Shown in pieces: positions 26,536 to 36,229 of a stretch of 64,000 nucleotides of DNA. The number at the start of each line of letters is the position of its first letter. The stretch's first letter is position 1. A program made the translations under genes and the position numbers. This DNA comes from Staphylococcus sp. MI 10-1553 (GTDB lineage Bacteria; Bacillota; Bacilli; Staphylococcales; Staphylococcaceae): NCBI RefSeq assembly GCF_010365305.1, contig NZ_CP048279.1, positions 1,736,001 to 1,800,000 of the forward strand, in the 5' to 3' direction. A model generated the notes under the pieces. That model did no database searches and was not told where the DNA came from. It saw nothing but the letters and a program-made list of their open reading frames with translations.

Positions 26536-27876
26536 TTAATATTGCTTCATATACTGTTCAACTTCCCATTCAGACACTTGCGTGCGGTAGTAATCCCATT
26601 CGATAGATTTTGAGTTGATAAACTGGTTATAGATGTGTTCACCTAATGCGTCTTTTACGATTGTGTTTTCACGCATTGCTTTTAATGCTGTATACAGCGT
26701 TGAAGGTAAGTCTTCTATACCAACAGCTTCACGCTCTTCACGGTTCATTTCATAGATGTTTTGGTTAACTGGTTCTGGTACTTCTAATTTATTTTTGATA
26801 CCGTCAAGACCTGCTTGTAAGATTGTTGCTAATGCCATGTATGGGTTTGCTGCTGGGTCTACTGAACGGATTTCTATACGTGTGGATAAGCCACGAGAAC
26901 TTGGTACACGAATTAATGGTGAACGGTTTTTACCACTCCATGCAATGTAACTTGGTGCTTCGTAACCTGGTACTAATCGCTTGTAAGAGTTTACTAATGG
27001 ATTACATACTGCAGTGAATCCACGTGCGTTTTTCAAAACACCTGCGATAAAGTGGCAAGCATCTTCAGTTAATTGCATATCTCTGCTTTCATCATAAAAA
27101 GCATTTTCTTTACCTTTAAATAATGAAACGTTAAAGTGCATACCGCTTCCGTTCACACCAAATAATGGTTTTGGCATAAATGTCGCATGTAAATTATGTT
27201 TACGTGCAATTGTTTTAACGACTAATTTAAATGTTTGAATGTTGTCACAAGCTGTCACTGCATCTGCATATTTAAAGTCAATTTCATGTTGTCCTGGTGC
27301 AACTTCATGGTGTGATGCTTCAATATCAAAGCCCATGTCTTCTAACTCAAGTACGATATCACGACGGCAGTTTTCACCTAAGTCTGTTGGGGCTAAATCG
27401 AAATAACCACCATGGTCATTTAATTCCATTGTAGGTTCGCCCTTTTCGTCTAACTTGAACAAGAAAAATTCTGGTTCAGGCCCTAAGTTGAAATCTGTAA
27501 ATCCAAGTTCTTCCATTTCTTTTAATACACGTTTTAAATTATTACGAGGATCCCCTGCAAATGGCTGATGATCCGTTGTATAAACATCACAGATTAAGCG
27601 TGCAACTTTCCCTTGCCCTGCTGTCCATGGAAAAATCACCCAAGTGTTTAAATCAGGATATAAATACATATCTGACTCTTCAATTCGAACAAACCCCTCG
27701 ATTGAAGATCCGTCAAACATCATTTCGTTGTCTAAAACTTTTTCTAATTGACTGACTGGTACTTCAACATTTTTAATTGTTCCTAAGATATCAGTAAATT
27801 GTAGACGTAAGTAACGTACGTTTTCTTCTTCTGCAAAGCGTCGGATATCATCTTTAGTGAAATTTTGTTTTGGCAT
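26536..27876 (-). CDS. glnA: Glutamine synthetase type I-alpha
   Basis: The 446-residue enzyme makes glutamine from glutamate, ammonia and ATP. Metal and substrate motifs are visible: [63 protein letters not shown] loop and [10 protein letters not shown]. The short form without an adenylylation loop is feedback-controlled and, when inhibited, activates GlnR. It is second in the glnRA operon, 23 bases after glnR. Confidence 0.98.
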   Translation of the reverse strand: MPKQNFTKDDIRRFAEEENVRYLRLQFTDILGTIKNVEVPVSQLEKVLDNEMMFDGSSIEGFVRIEESDMYLYPDLNTWVIFPWTAGQGKVARLICDVYTTDHQPFAGDPRNNLKRVLKEMEELGFTDFNLGPEPEFFLFKLDEKGEPTMELNDHGGYFDLAPTDLGENCRRDIVLELEDMGFDIEASHHEVAPGQHEIDFKYADAVTACDNIQTFKLVVKTIARKHNLHATFMPKPLFGVNGSGMHFNVSLFKGKENAFYDESRDMQLTEDACHFIAGVLKNARGFTAVCNPLVNSYKRLVPGYEAPSYIAWSGKNRSPLIRVPSSRGLSTRIEIRSVDPAANPYMALATILQAGLDGIKNKLEVPEPVNQNIYEMNREEREAVGIEDLPSTLYTALKAMRENTIVKDALGEHIYNQFINSKSIEWDYYRTQVSEWEVEQYMKQY

Positions 27877-27899
27877 GGATAAATGTCCTCCAATATGAA

Positions 27900-28268
27900 T
27901 TATTTAAAAAATCGTGATAAGTCTCCACGGTTAAGCGGTATCGACTCACGCTGTGGTTTTTGTGTCGTATCCACTAGCATTTGTTTTCTTAACCGTTCTT
28001 CCTCTTCGTTTAGCGCGTATGTACTTTCTGACAACATAATCTGTTTAATTCCTTTCATATTAAATCCTTTTTCTAATAAATGTTTTATTGAAAGTAACGT
28101 TTCTAAATCATTCAAGGAAAAAAGCCGTTTGTTCCCCTCTGTGCGCGAAGGTGTTACAAGTTCATGTGTTTCATAATAACGAATTTGTCTCGCGGACAGT
28201 TCCGTTAAACGACTGACAACACTCATCGGAAATACAGGCATGTTGCGGCGAATTGTATCCTTATCCAT
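27900..28268 (-). CDS. glnR: GlnR nitrogen regulator (MerR family)
   Basis: The 122-residue protein has the MerR winged helix: [20 protein letters not shown], then [20 protein letters not shown] helical dimer segment and a C-terminal tail ([16 protein letters not shown]) follow, the tail being the part that senses glutamine-bound GlnA. It represses glnRA in nitrogen excess. A GlnR box lies upstream of its own promoter. Confidence 0.97.
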   Translation of the reverse strand: MDKDTIRRNMPVFPMSVVSRLTELSARQIRYYETHELVTPSRTEGNKRLFSLNDLETLLSIKHLLEKGFNMKGIKQIMLSESTYALNEEEERLRKQMLVDTTQKPQRESIPLNRGDLSRFFK

Positions 28269-28303
28269 CTCCTACATCTCCTTGACTTTTTGAACTTGAT
28301 TTA

Positions 28304-28354
28304 ACCATAGCATACCCGAATGGACATTTCAAAAATATGTCAGAAAACCTGACA
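28304..28354 (-). promoter_or_regulatory. glnRA promoter and GlnR box
   Basis: Minus-strand -35 TTGAAA (28327-28332), 17-bp spacer, extended -10 TATGGT (28304-28309). Directly upstream, 28338-28354 is TGTCA-GAAAACC-TGACA, a perfect match to the GlnR consensus TGTnA-N7-TnACA. A weaker second copy lies at 28376-28392. Confidence 0.85.
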
Positions 28355-28443
28355 TGATGCTGTCAAACCCCGATATAACAACATTTCTGACAATTCAGAC
28401 CTCGATTTTGACGTGTCAATCGCAATAAAGGTGTAAAATTTAC

Positions 28444-29691
28444 CTATTTTAATGTAATGAGACCGTCTTTAATTAATTTTTCAACTGCACGTGTAACGGC
28501 AATTTTCACGTGTTCGTACGTTAAGCCACCTTGAACGTATGCTTCATATGGCGGGCGGATGGGTCCATCAGCTGATAACTCAATAGAAGAACCTTGTATG
28601 AAGGTGCCTGCTGCCATAATGACATCATCTTCGTAACCCGGCATATAACTCGGTTCTGGACTAAAATGGGCATTAATGGGCGATGCATGTTGAATGCTTT
28701 GGCAAAATTGAACCATTTGTTCTTTCGTATCAAATGAGACTGTTTGAATTAAATCCGTTCGTTTCACATCATAGCGTGGCGATGTGCACATGTTTAGTCG
28801 TTCCAACAGCAGACTTGTAAATAATGCTCCTTTTAAACTTTGACTCACGACATGTGGACTTAAGAAGAAGCCTTGGTACATCTCTTGTAATGCAGACAGT
28901 GAGGCACCAGCTTCTTTACCAATACCAGGCGCTGTTAAACGATAGCCACACCGTTCGACTAAATCGCGACGTCCGACGATATAGCCCCCTATTTTTGCTA
29001 GACCACCGCCTGGATTTTTAATGAGTGATCCAGCCATTAAATCTGCGCCGACTTCAATCGGTTCTTTCTTCTCGACAAATTCACCATAACAGTTATCTAC
29101 AAATACAATCATTTCAGGATGGTGCGCTTTAATCTGTTGAATGGCTTTACCGATTTCATCAACATTAATCGACGGACGCTGATCATACCCTTTTGAACGT
29201 TGAATCGCAATCACTTTCGTTGTGTCGTCAATCGTCGCTAAAACCCGTTCCACATCGATATGACCTGATTTTAACGCGACTTCTTGATAATGAATGCCGT
29301 ATTCTTTTAAACTTTCAACACCGTTACCCTGAATACCAATCACTTCTAATAGCGTATCATATGGGCTGCCTGTAATGTACATCAAACTGTCCCCAGGCTT
29401 AAGTGTACTTTGTAAAGCGACAGTAATAGCATGGGTACCCGAAATGAGCTGTGGACGTACGAGAGCATCTTCAGCTTTGAACGTCTCAGCATACACCGCT
29501 TCTAAATGGTCGCGGCCGTAATCGTCATAGCCATATCCTGTTGACCCAACGAGATCTGCTTCCGTTATTTTTACTTTATGAAAAGCATCTAAGACACGTG
29601 CTTGATTTTCAAATGCACGTGCCTCAATGTCTTTAAAATAAGGTGCTAAAGTTGTTTCTACTTCTTCAATGAGTTTGGTTAATTGTGTCAT
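28444..29691 (-). CDS. PLP-dependent methionine gamma-lyase-family protein (YnbB, aluminium resistance type)
   Basis: The 415-residue fold-type I PLP enzyme contains STGYGYDDYGRDHLEAVYAE, SGTHAITVAL, the aspartate loop FVDNCYGEFVE and the cofactor Lys region AGSLIKNPGGGLAKIGGY. It belongs to the YnbB group annotated as aluminium resistance or methionine gamma-lyase-like; the reaction is not established. It lies between hflX and glnR, as in other staphylococci, 17 bases after hflX. Confidence 0.92.
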   Translation of the reverse strand: MTQLTKLIEEVETTLAPYFKDIEARAFENQARVLDAFHKVKITEADLVGSTGYGYDDYGRDHLEAVYAETFKAEDALVRPQLISGTHAITVALQSTLKPGDSLMYITGSPYDTLLEVIGIQGNGVESLKEYGIHYQEVALKSGHIDVERVLATIDDTTKVIAIQRSKGYDQRPSINVDEIGKAIQQIKAHHPEMIVFVDNCYGEFVEKKEPIEVGADLMAGSLIKNPGGGLAKIGGYIVGRRDLVERCGYRLTAPGIGKEAGASLSALQEMYQGFFLSPHVVSQSLKGALFTSLLLERLNMCTSPRYDVKRTDLIQTVSFDTKEQMVQFCQSIQHASPINAHFSPEPSYMPGYEDDVIMAAGTFIQGSSIELSADGPIRPPYEAYVQGGLTYEHVKIAVTRAVEKLIKDGLITLK

Positions 29692-29708
29692 GTTCCCGCT
29701 TCTTTCTG

Positions 29709-30941
29709 TTATTTTTGATAACCTTCAATGTGATATTGATCTGTTTCTTCATCGTAATCTAATTTTGTCACTAACGTATGTTGCTTGAGATAATACAATT
29801 GGTCCGCAGCTGAACTTGGCAGTTGTACCGTATAAAAGTCAAATTGTTTTTGAATCGCTTCAAAGAGTAAGTTTTTCACTTTCGCAATATCTGCTTCATT
29901 TTTTGATGAGACAAATACGGATGGATGCTGTGCGACAGGTGTGGATGTGCTAGCATATAAATCTTTTTTATTAAAGATGACGACTTGTGGAATATCTTGC
30001 ATTTCAAGCTCTTGCACGATTTCATTTACTGTATCGTATTGTATTTTATATTCAGCATGACTCGCATCGACGACATGAATGAGCAAATCCGCTTGTCGTG
30101 CTTCTTCTAATGTCGACTTAAATGCTTCGATCAATGTCGTCGGTAGCTTTTGAATAAAACCGACCGTATCTGAAATGACCATCTCGAATCCATCGTTAAT
30201 TTTAAGTTGACGTGACTTCGGATCAAGTGTCGCAAAAAGTAAATCTTGTTCATACGTATCAGCTGCTGTTAACGTATTAAACCATGAAGATTTCCCCGCG
30301 TTCGTATAGCCAATGAGCGCGACTTGAAACACTCGATTTTGTTCTCGTTGATTACGATAACGTTCACGATGGGCTTCCACTTCTGCTAATTTACGTTTAA
30401 TTTCGTTCATCCGTGTTCGAATATGACGACGATCCGTTTCGAGCTTTGTTTCACCTGGACCACGTGTCCCAATCCCCCCACCGAGACGGGATAAACTTTT
30501 ACCATGCCCTGTTAAGCGCGGTAACAAATAGTCCAATTGCGCATATTCGACTTGGAGTTTCCCTTCTTTACTTTTCGCTCTTAACGCAAAAATCTCTAAA
30601 ATGAGCTGCGTTCGATCAATGACTTTAACGCCTAATCGTGCATTAAGATTTTTAGACTGTGCTGTCGTTAACTCGTCATTTGCAACGACCACATCAATAT
30701 CGTGAAAATCTATAAAATCTTGAATCTCTGTTAACTTACCACTGCCGACATAATATTTATAATCCACTTGATTTTTCTGCTGTGTCCATAGTCCTTTAAC
30801 ATCTAAATCGCACGTATAAGCTAACGCATTCAATTCATTCATCGTATTTTCAAAATCATAATGCGACTGATACAAATCGACGCCAATCAGTACCGCCGTT
30901 TCTTTCACTTTTTCAGTAGAGTGAAGTTCCGTTTTCCGCAT
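29709..30941 (-). CDS. hflX: HflX ribosome-splitting GTPase
   Basis: The 410-residue protein has the N-terminal ND1 domain (SGKLTEIQDFIDFHDIDVVV), a Gly-rich linker (RLGGGIGTRGPGETKLETDR), and the G domain with GYTNAGKSSWFN (G1), DTVGFI (G3) and FNKKD (G4). HflX binds stalled 70S ribosomes and splits them under stress. ATG 30941 gives the usual N terminus, MRKTEL; earlier in-frame starts extend only into non-conserved sequence. Confidence 0.95.
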   Translation of the reverse strand: MRKTELHSTEKVKETAVLIGVDLYQSHYDFENTMNELNALAYTCDLDVKGLWTQQKNQVDYKYYVGSGKLTEIQDFIDFHDIDVVVANDELTTAQSKNLNARLGVKVIDRTQLILEIFALRAKSKEGKLQVEYAQLDYLLPRLTGHGKSLSRLGGGIGTRGPGETKLETDRRHIRTRMNEIKRKLAEVEAHRERYRNQREQNRVFQVALIGYTNAGKSSWFNTLTAADTYEQDLLFATLDPKSRQLKINDGFEMVISDTVGFIQKLPTTLIEAFKSTLEEARQADLLIHVVDASHAEYKIQYDTVNEIVQELEMQDIPQVVIFNKKDLYASTSTPVAQHPSVFVSSKNEADIAKVKNLLFEAIQKQFDFYTVQLPSSAADQLYYLKQHTLVTKLDYDEETDQYHIEGYQK

Positions 30942-31362
30942 ATTATCACCGTTTTCTAATTGACATATCATCACGTATTCTAACATAGTGTGTGAATAAA
31001 GACTATACGTACTGATTGTGCTATAGTAGATTTAGAGGTGAAGACAATGCATTTATATGATATAGAAGTCCCAAAAATTGATGGTTCTACATACCCACTT
31101 TCACAATATCAAGGTGATGTCTTATTGATTGTGAATACAGCAAGCGAATGCGGATTGACACCACAATTTGAAGGGTTACAAAAACTATACGATACGTATC
31201 ACGACAAAGGATTTACGATTTTAGGTTTTCCAAGTAATCAGTTCGGCAAGCAAGAACCTGGTAATGGTAAAGAAGCAGCGACGAATTGCCAATTGAACTA
31301 TGGCGTGACATTTCCGATGCATGAAAAAATTGAAGTGAACGGCGACAACACCCATCCCCTTT

Positions 31363-32925
31363 CCTACGATTTGTCAAGGGTTCAATAAGTGAAATTGACA
31401 TTACTGAACTAGACCGTCCAATTTTTACTTTTTTGAATAAGGTGTTATGATGTATATGATTATGTGGTTTCGTTAGTGTGGTGCTTTCTGATAATCATAT
31501 AATTTATCATTGACTATCAAGTAGTGAATGGTCTTTAATAAGCGATTGATACTCGCTATTACGGCAGTCTTGTGGGGTTTCCCATGAGGCTGCTCTCTTA
31601 ATTTATAATAATAATCCACAATATGGCTTTGATAATGATTTCTTCCCCTAAGAATGTTCATAGTGATTAAATACAATAAACGCCTTGCTTTTTTATTTCC
31701 TCTTTTATTAATCGTATCTCGACTCTTTGAAGTTCCTGATTGGTAACGTTTAATATCAATGCCTACAAATGCATTCAGTTGTTTATTTGTTTTGAATTCT
31801 CTAATATCTCCAAGTTCCCCAATAAGCAATGTAGCTGTGAGTTCTCCGATGCCAGGAATTGAAATAATATTTTCAAACTCAGTTGTATTTTTAGCTAAAT
31901 CAATCATTTCCTGATTAAATGCTTTCATTTCTTCTATCCCAATAAGCAGTTTGTCGCATAAGTATTGGACTTTTTGTAGGAGGAAAGAAGACTTGCGCAC
32001 ATTCGGAAAACTATTATTCTTTATTTCAATTAATTTTTTGGCATACTTGTGCGCTTTTTTAATTGAAATGCCTTTATCAGTTGAATGAAGTACTTTTTCC
32101 ACCAATTCATCATGAGTCAAAATACTTACATAATCAGGATGAGGAAATGCTTTAGCTATATTTAATGCGATTTTTGAATATCTGTTAGTAAATAACTTTT
32201 CTAACCCTGGAAATGTTTGATGTAGTGTTTCGACTAACTCAACTTTGAGACAATTTTGGTTGATCTCCATTTCTAAGTGAAAGCGCGCACGTTCTCTCAG
32301 TTCAAAGTAGATCTCTTCAGGATGACGTTGTACCTTTGAATCTTTCATTCTAAAGGCAAGAAGTGCGAGTTTATGTGCGTCTGACTTATCTGTTTTCCAT
32401 GATCTTAACGAATTTGTTTTAAACTTGGCTTCTAGGGGGTTCATTTCTAAGTAATTTATTTTGTGAATTTCACAAAAGTGTTTCATACCTCTTGAATAAA
32501 CACCTGTTGATTCAAAGAGGATAAACAGGGAATCAAGATGCTTGATATAATTTTTAAGATAACGATAGCCATTTTGATTATTTTGAATGACCAATTCTTT
32601 AACGAAAACTTCATCCTTATAATGTGCGACCACACTTTCTGACTTACTGATATCAATACCAAAACAGTTAATAAAAATCATACCTTTCTCTATTGAATTG
32701 AGAAGATTTTAACTTTACTTAGCCTTTTTCATTTCATTTTCCTATACACGGTTTCTAAAACCCAACATACTTCAATCGAATTTCAAAAGGAGAGTAAAGC
32801 TGATCAGTTTACATTACGGATTCAAAGATCCAAGGGACTGCGCGATCTACTTCTCTCTACAACTATAAAAAATAGCTGTGAAGAAATCTATCGTCATAAA
32901 TTTCTTCACAGCTAATCTTAGTATG
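31363..32925 (-). mobile_element. IS110-family insertion sequence
   Basis: The element of about 1563 bp interrupts the peroxidase gene; TTT is present at both junctions (31360-31362, 32926-32928). It has no inverted-repeat ends that I can see, as expected for IS110. Non-coding ends are about 110 bases after and 244 bases before the transposase. The long upstream end starts with a 14-bp hairpin (AGCTGTGAAGAAAT, 32874-32887 with 32900-32913) followed on the minus strand by TTTTTT. In IS110 elements this end encodes the bridge RNA. Confidence 0.85.
31473..32681 (-). CDS. IS110-family transposase (DEDD recombinase)
   Basis: The 402-residue protein has the N-terminal RuvC-like DEDD domain: FGIDISKSESVVA (Asp), LFESTGVYSRG (Glu) and WKTDKSDAHKLALLAF (Asp pair). 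A coiled middle section leads to the C-terminal Transposase_20 domain, with IPGIGELTATLLIGELG, NAFVGIDIKRYQSGTS (catalytic Ser region) and INKRGNKKARRLLYL. All motifs are intact, so the element may be active. A GAGAAAGG site precedes ATG 32681. These enzymes recombine DNA guided by an RNA from the element's non-coding end. Confidence 0.93.
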   Translation of the reverse strand: MIFINCFGIDISKSESVVAHYKDEVFVKELVIQNNQNGYRYLKNYIKHLDSLFILFESTGVYSRGMKHFCEIHKINYLEMNPLEAKFKTNSLRSWKTDKSDAHKLALLAFRMKDSKVQRHPEEIYFELRERARFHLEMEINQNCLKVELVETLHQTFPGLEKLFTNRYSKIALNIAKAFPHPDYVSILTHDELVEKVLHSTDKGISIKKAHKYAKKLIEIKNNSFPNVRKSSFLLQKVQYLCDKLLIGIEEMKAFNQEMIDLAKNTTEFENIISIPGIGELTATLLIGELGDIREFKTNKQLNAFVGIDIKRYQSGTSKSRDTINKRGNKKARRLLYLITMNILRGRNHYQSHIVDYYYKLREQPHGKPHKTAVIASINRLLKTIHYLIVNDKLYDYQKAPH

Positions 32926-33093
32926 TTTATAACTATCTTAAATCGCAAAGGTCAGGCATTTTCGGCGATAAAATTAAATGGAATTTCACTAAATTTTTAG
33001 TCGATCGTGACGGTCAAGTCGTTAAACGCTTTTCACCACAAAAAACACCGGAACATTTAAAGCACGATATTGAGAAGTTATTATAGATAGAAG

Positions 33094-33142
33094 AAAACAT
33101 CACACTTACACGTCATGCACGTTGAAAGCAGTGATGTTTTTT
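33094..33142 (+). terminator. Terminator of the peroxidase gene
   Basis: AAAACATCAC and GTGATGTTTT form a 10-bp stem; the T-tract follows. The stop codon of the opposite Panacea frame lies at its edge. Confidence 0.8.
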
Positions 33143-33591
33143 AATATTTGACGTATTCATCTATACTAAAAGCTTCCTGAATATCGGAAATTTGGTACAA
33201 TGGGCATTGAATTTCAACTCTTATTTCTCGTTCGTGTTGTTGCCAAAAGTGATGTTGTTGACTCATTTCCACTATTTTTAAATGGATTAACTTGAATTAA
33301 AATATCGATAATCATATTGATGCGGTCAGTATTCAACACATCACATACATCTCCCTCATCTGTAATACCTCTTTTGCGATATTGTTGATATTGTGCATCA
33401 ATATTTGGCACAACAGGACCATACAGCCAGGCTTGCTTTTCATCATGTTCGAATAAATCTCTAGCAAGCTTTTGATCGTGTTGCAACATGAATCCTATCG
33501 TAAAATACAACACCTTTTGGAGATGAATTTGCGTCACTGGACATTCAATAACGCTCGCTCTATGTAAAATATGTCGTGCCAATTTTTGCAT
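33141..33591 (-). pseudogene. Panacea-domain (SocA-like, DUF4065) protein, frameshifted
   Basis: The frame starts MQKLARHILHRASVIECPVT and shows Panacea landmarks: HLQKVLYFTIGFMLQHDQ, EKQAWLYGPVVPNIDAQYQQ. Near 33275-33279 a run of five A (minus strand) shifts the frame, giving an abnormal end at 33214. Dropping one A restores KIVEMSQQHHFWQQHEREIR, VEIQCPLYQISDIQEAF and a stop at 33141-33143, which fits the family. Panacea proteins act as chaperone-like antitoxins or phage-encoded adaptors. No obvious toxin is adjacent. It may be a recent mutation or a sequencing error. Confidence 0.75.
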
Positions 33592-33839
33592 CACCATCAC
33601 CCCCTTCTTTTAGCTTTTATTATTGATGCCCTACCAACTTATTGTCACGGATTGATATGATACTTTGTACTCATTCATGACTTGCCATTGAGTCATCTCA
33701 ATTCTTATCACACTTTCATTATATTGTATATTATTATTTCGTTTATAGAGTTATATGTTGCAAGTGTGTTTTAATGTGTTTCAAACTGATGGATGTGGTA
33801 AAGTTGAAGTAAGTGATTTGAACTTGAGAGGTGGAAAAA

Positions 33840-34793
33840 ATGGTAAAATCAGAAGCTATGAAAATTGCAGTGACTGATGGAACGATGATTGAAGCAAGAG
33901 TCGATCGGGCTGATTTTGAAGCAGTCGGTATCGTGCATATTTTTCACGGTATGGCAGAACATATGGATCGCTATGTAGCCTTAGTTGAAAAGTTGAATCA
34001 ACAAGGCTATCATGTCATTCGCCACAATCATCGTGGACACGGCTGTGATGTCGACGGTGTTCGCGGCCATTTTGATTCAATTGCACAAGTCGTTCAAGAT
34101 GCTTTTGAAATTCAAAGTACGCTGAAAGCTCAATTCAATCTTCATTTGCCTCTAATCATCATTGGGCATTCGATGGGTTCTATTATTGCGCGTCAGTTTG
34201 TACAAACGTTCCCGCAAGCAGTACAAGGTCTTGTTTTGAGTGGTACAGGCTACTTTCCAAAATGGTATTATTTCGTCAACTTACCTTTACTTAAAATCAT
34301 TACGCTCGTATGTGGCAAGAAGCGGCGAATGAAATGGCTCAATCATATGACAACCGGACGCTTTAATAAAAATTTCAAGCCGATGCGTACGACGAGTGAT
34401 TGGCTCAGCTCTGATAAGACAGAAGTCGATCAATTTATTCAAGACCCGCACACTGGTTTTCTCGTCTCCAATCAACTTATTTTCAGTGTGCTTCAAACGA
34501 TGATGCGCACGTCACGTGTTAAAAATATTTCGCAAATGAATCTCGAGTTACCGATTTTACTCATTTCAGGCAAAGATGATCCGTTTGGAGGTAGTGGTAA
34601 AGGAATTCGGCGTTTCGGTAAAATTTTAAAAAGAGGCGGCATTCATCATATTACAGTTCAACTATACAAAAATAAAAGACATGAAGTTTTATTTGAAAAA
34701 GATAAAGAAACGGTATGGCGACATATGTTAGACTGGATGAGTCGACAAATTATTAAAAAGCAAAAAGTAGGTGAACGGGGTGTCACAAAATAA
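33840..34793 (+). CDS. Alpha/beta hydrolase, lysophospholipase/monoacylglycerol lipase type
   Basis: The 317-residue protein has the oxyanion region FHGMAEHMDRY, RHNHRGHG, the nucleophile elbow IGHSMGSIIARQF (Ser), GKDDPFGG (Asp) and KRHEVLFE (His). These are serine hydrolases of the Hydrolase_4 group acting on monoacylglycerols or lysophospholipids; the in vivo substrate is unknown. ATG 33840 follows GAGAGGTGG. The 3' end overlaps miaA by 14 bases, so the two are cotranscribed, as in S. aureus. Confidence 0.93.
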   Translation: MVKSEAMKIAVTDGTMIEARVDRADFEAVGIVHIFHGMAEHMDRYVALVEKLNQQGYHVIRHNHRGHGCDVDGVRGHFDSIAQVVQDAFEIQSTLKAQFNLHLPLIIIGHSMGSIIARQFVQTFPQAVQGLVLSGTGYFPKWYYFVNLPLLKIITLVCGKKRRMKWLNHMTTGRFNKNFKPMRTTSDWLSSDKTEVDQFIQDPHTGFLVSNQLIFSVLQTMMRTSRVKNISQMNLELPILLISGKDDPFGGSGKGIRRFGKILKRGGIHHITVQLYKNKRHEVLFEKDKETVWRHMLDWMSRQIIKKQKVGERGVTK

Positions 34794-35736
34794 ACCCTTT
34801 ATCGTAGCCATTGTAGGTCCAACCGCAAGTGGCAAAACGGAACTCGGTGTCGCACTCGCTAAAGCTATCGATGGTGAAGTGATCAGCGGCGATTCAATGC
34901 AAGTCTATCAAGGCATGGATATCGGAACTGCCAAAGTAAGTGCGGATGAAACGGATGGTATCCCCCACCATCTCATCGATATTTTAAAACCGGATGAAAC
35001 GTATTCAGCGTATGATTTTCAACAACAAGCCCAACATTTAATCACGGACATTACAGCGCGTGGTAAAGTGCCGATTATTGTAGGTGGCACAGGGTTGTAT
35101 ATTCAGTCCGTGATTTACGATTATCAATTTGATGATGAAACCATTTCTCCTGAAACTGAACAACGTGTTGCTAAACAAATGGCGGAATTGAAATCTTACA
35201 CAAATGAAGCATTACATGACTATCTTGGTACTTTTGATCCTGATTCACAGCGAGAAATTCATCCTAATAATCGCAAAAGAGTGGAACGCGCCATTAGCTA
35301 TTACTTAAGTACAAAAAAAGTTTTAAGTAATCGCAAGAAAAGTACCCAATTGACTGAAAATTATGATACATTATTAGTAGGGATAAAAACGTCGCGCGAC
35401 ACCTTATATTCTAGAATAAATAGTCGCGTAGACATGATGTTGTCTCATGGTTTATTGGATGAAGTGCAAGAACTTATTGAATTAGGTTATGAATCGTGTC
35501 AAAGTATGCAAGCGATCGGTTATAAAGAAATCATACCGGTTATTAAAAATGAAATGCCATTAGATAAAGCTATCACATTATTGAAACAGCATTCTCGTAA
35601 TTACGCAAAAAGACAAATGACTTGGTTTACAAATAAACTTAATGTTCATTGGTTAGATAGAGAGAAGATGTCACTTACTTCAATGTTATCTGAGCTTATA
35701 CCCCTAATAAATAAAAGGAGAAATGAACATGATTGA
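34780..35736 (+). CDS. miaA: tRNA dimethylallyltransferase
   Basis: The 318-residue enzyme adds dimethylallyl to A37 of tRNAs that read UNN codons; MiaB then methylthiolates it. It has the P-loop GPTASGKTE, SGDSMQVYQGMDIGTAK, VGGTGLYIQ, and the C-terminal KRQMTWFTNKL. GTG 34780 has AGGTGA upstream; an upstream GTG at 34771 overlaps that site. It overlaps the lipase gene and hfq on both sides, forming a three-gene operon. Confidence 0.96.
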   Translation: MSQNKPFIVAIVGPTASGKTELGVALAKAIDGEVISGDSMQVYQGMDIGTAKVSADETDGIPHHLIDILKPDETYSAYDFQQQAQHLITDITARGKVPIIVGGTGLYIQSVIYDYQFDDETISPETEQRVAKQMAELKSYTNEALHDYLGTFDPDSQREIHPNNRKRVERAISYYLSTKKVLSNRKKSTQLTENYDTLLVGIKTSRDTLYSRINSRVDMMLSHGLLDEVQELIELGYESCQSMQAIGYKEIIPVIKNEMPLDKAITLLKQHSRNYAKRQMTWFTNKLNVHWLDREKMSLTSMLSELIPLINKRRNEHD

Positions 35737-35935
35737 GAAACGTAACATTCAAGATGAGTACCTAGAAAAATTTAAAAGTGAGGGTAAAGAACTGACGGTA
35801 TTTTTAACGAATGGTTTCCAATTACGCGGTACAATTGTTGATTTTGACCAATATGTAATTGATATACTCTCTCAGGGGCGTCATCATTTAATTTACAAAC
35901 ATGCGATTAGTACGTTTTTAGAAGGTACTAACTAA
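35729..35935 (+). CDS. hfq: RNA chaperone Hfq
   Basis: The 68-residue Sm-like protein has Sm1 (TVFLTNGFQLRGTIVDFDQY) and Sm2 (HHLIYKHAISTF), making the hexameric ring that binds sRNA and mRNA. ATG 35729 is eight bases after AAAGGAG, whereas ATG 35723 is too close. It overlaps the end of miaA by eight bases. Downstream is a 290-base gap with a terminator. Confidence 0.96.
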   Translation: MIEKRNIQDEYLEKFKSEGKELTVFLTNGFQLRGTIVDFDQYVIDILSQGRHHLIYKHAISTFLEGTN

Positions 35936-36229
35936 AACATGTTAATCGAAGTAGAGCAAGGCTTGGAGCACGAGGTGTTATTGATGTGAGGGCATCATTA
36001 TACATATTATTGATGTATCAATCACAAATAAGGGAGAGGTGTACAAGCCTGCACCACTTCAATTTTCCATTCATTTCTTCACTCGTATAGGGAAGTCATT
36101 ACTATCTTAAAAGTATTTATATAGAGAAACGGTTGGTGTTTGACATATCGGCCGTTTTCTTTTGTTTATGGGGAAAAATAAAACGCCTGAGATGATGCCA
36201 CCTCAGACGTTTTGTTATCATTTCTTCAA
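35936..36229. other. Intergenic region between hfq and glpD (convergent)
   Basis: No gene is supported. AAGGCTTG near 35960 can pair with CAAGCCT near 36044. A plus-strand stem AAACGG/CCGTTT with T-tract (36127-36160) probably terminates hfq. The strong minus-strand terminator at 36181-36213 serves glpD. Confidence 0.5.
36181..36213 (-). terminator. glpD terminator
   Basis: AAACGtCTGAG and CTCAGgCGTTT form an 11-bp stem with one G-T pair; TTTTATTTTT follows on the minus strand. Confidence 0.85.

Larger units (their letters stand above)
31047..33086 (+). pseudogene. Glutathione peroxidase homolog split by an IS110-family element
   Basis: The 5' part (31047-31362) encodes the thioredoxin-fold peroxidase start, with the redox centre [27 protein letters not shown] and [15 protein letters not shown], up to THPL. 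The 3' part (32926-33086) continues in the same frame: [35 protein letters not shown] and [11 protein letters not shown], then TAG. Removing 31363-32925 restores CCCCTTTATAAC and a full-length protein of about 158 residues, equal to staphylococcal BsaA. The gene diverges from hflX and keeps its terminator. Confidence 0.93.

Noticed and set aside
31389..31472. Terminal inverted repeats for the IS element
   Set aside because: No complementary ends could be found; IS110 elements normally lack them, so none is claimed.
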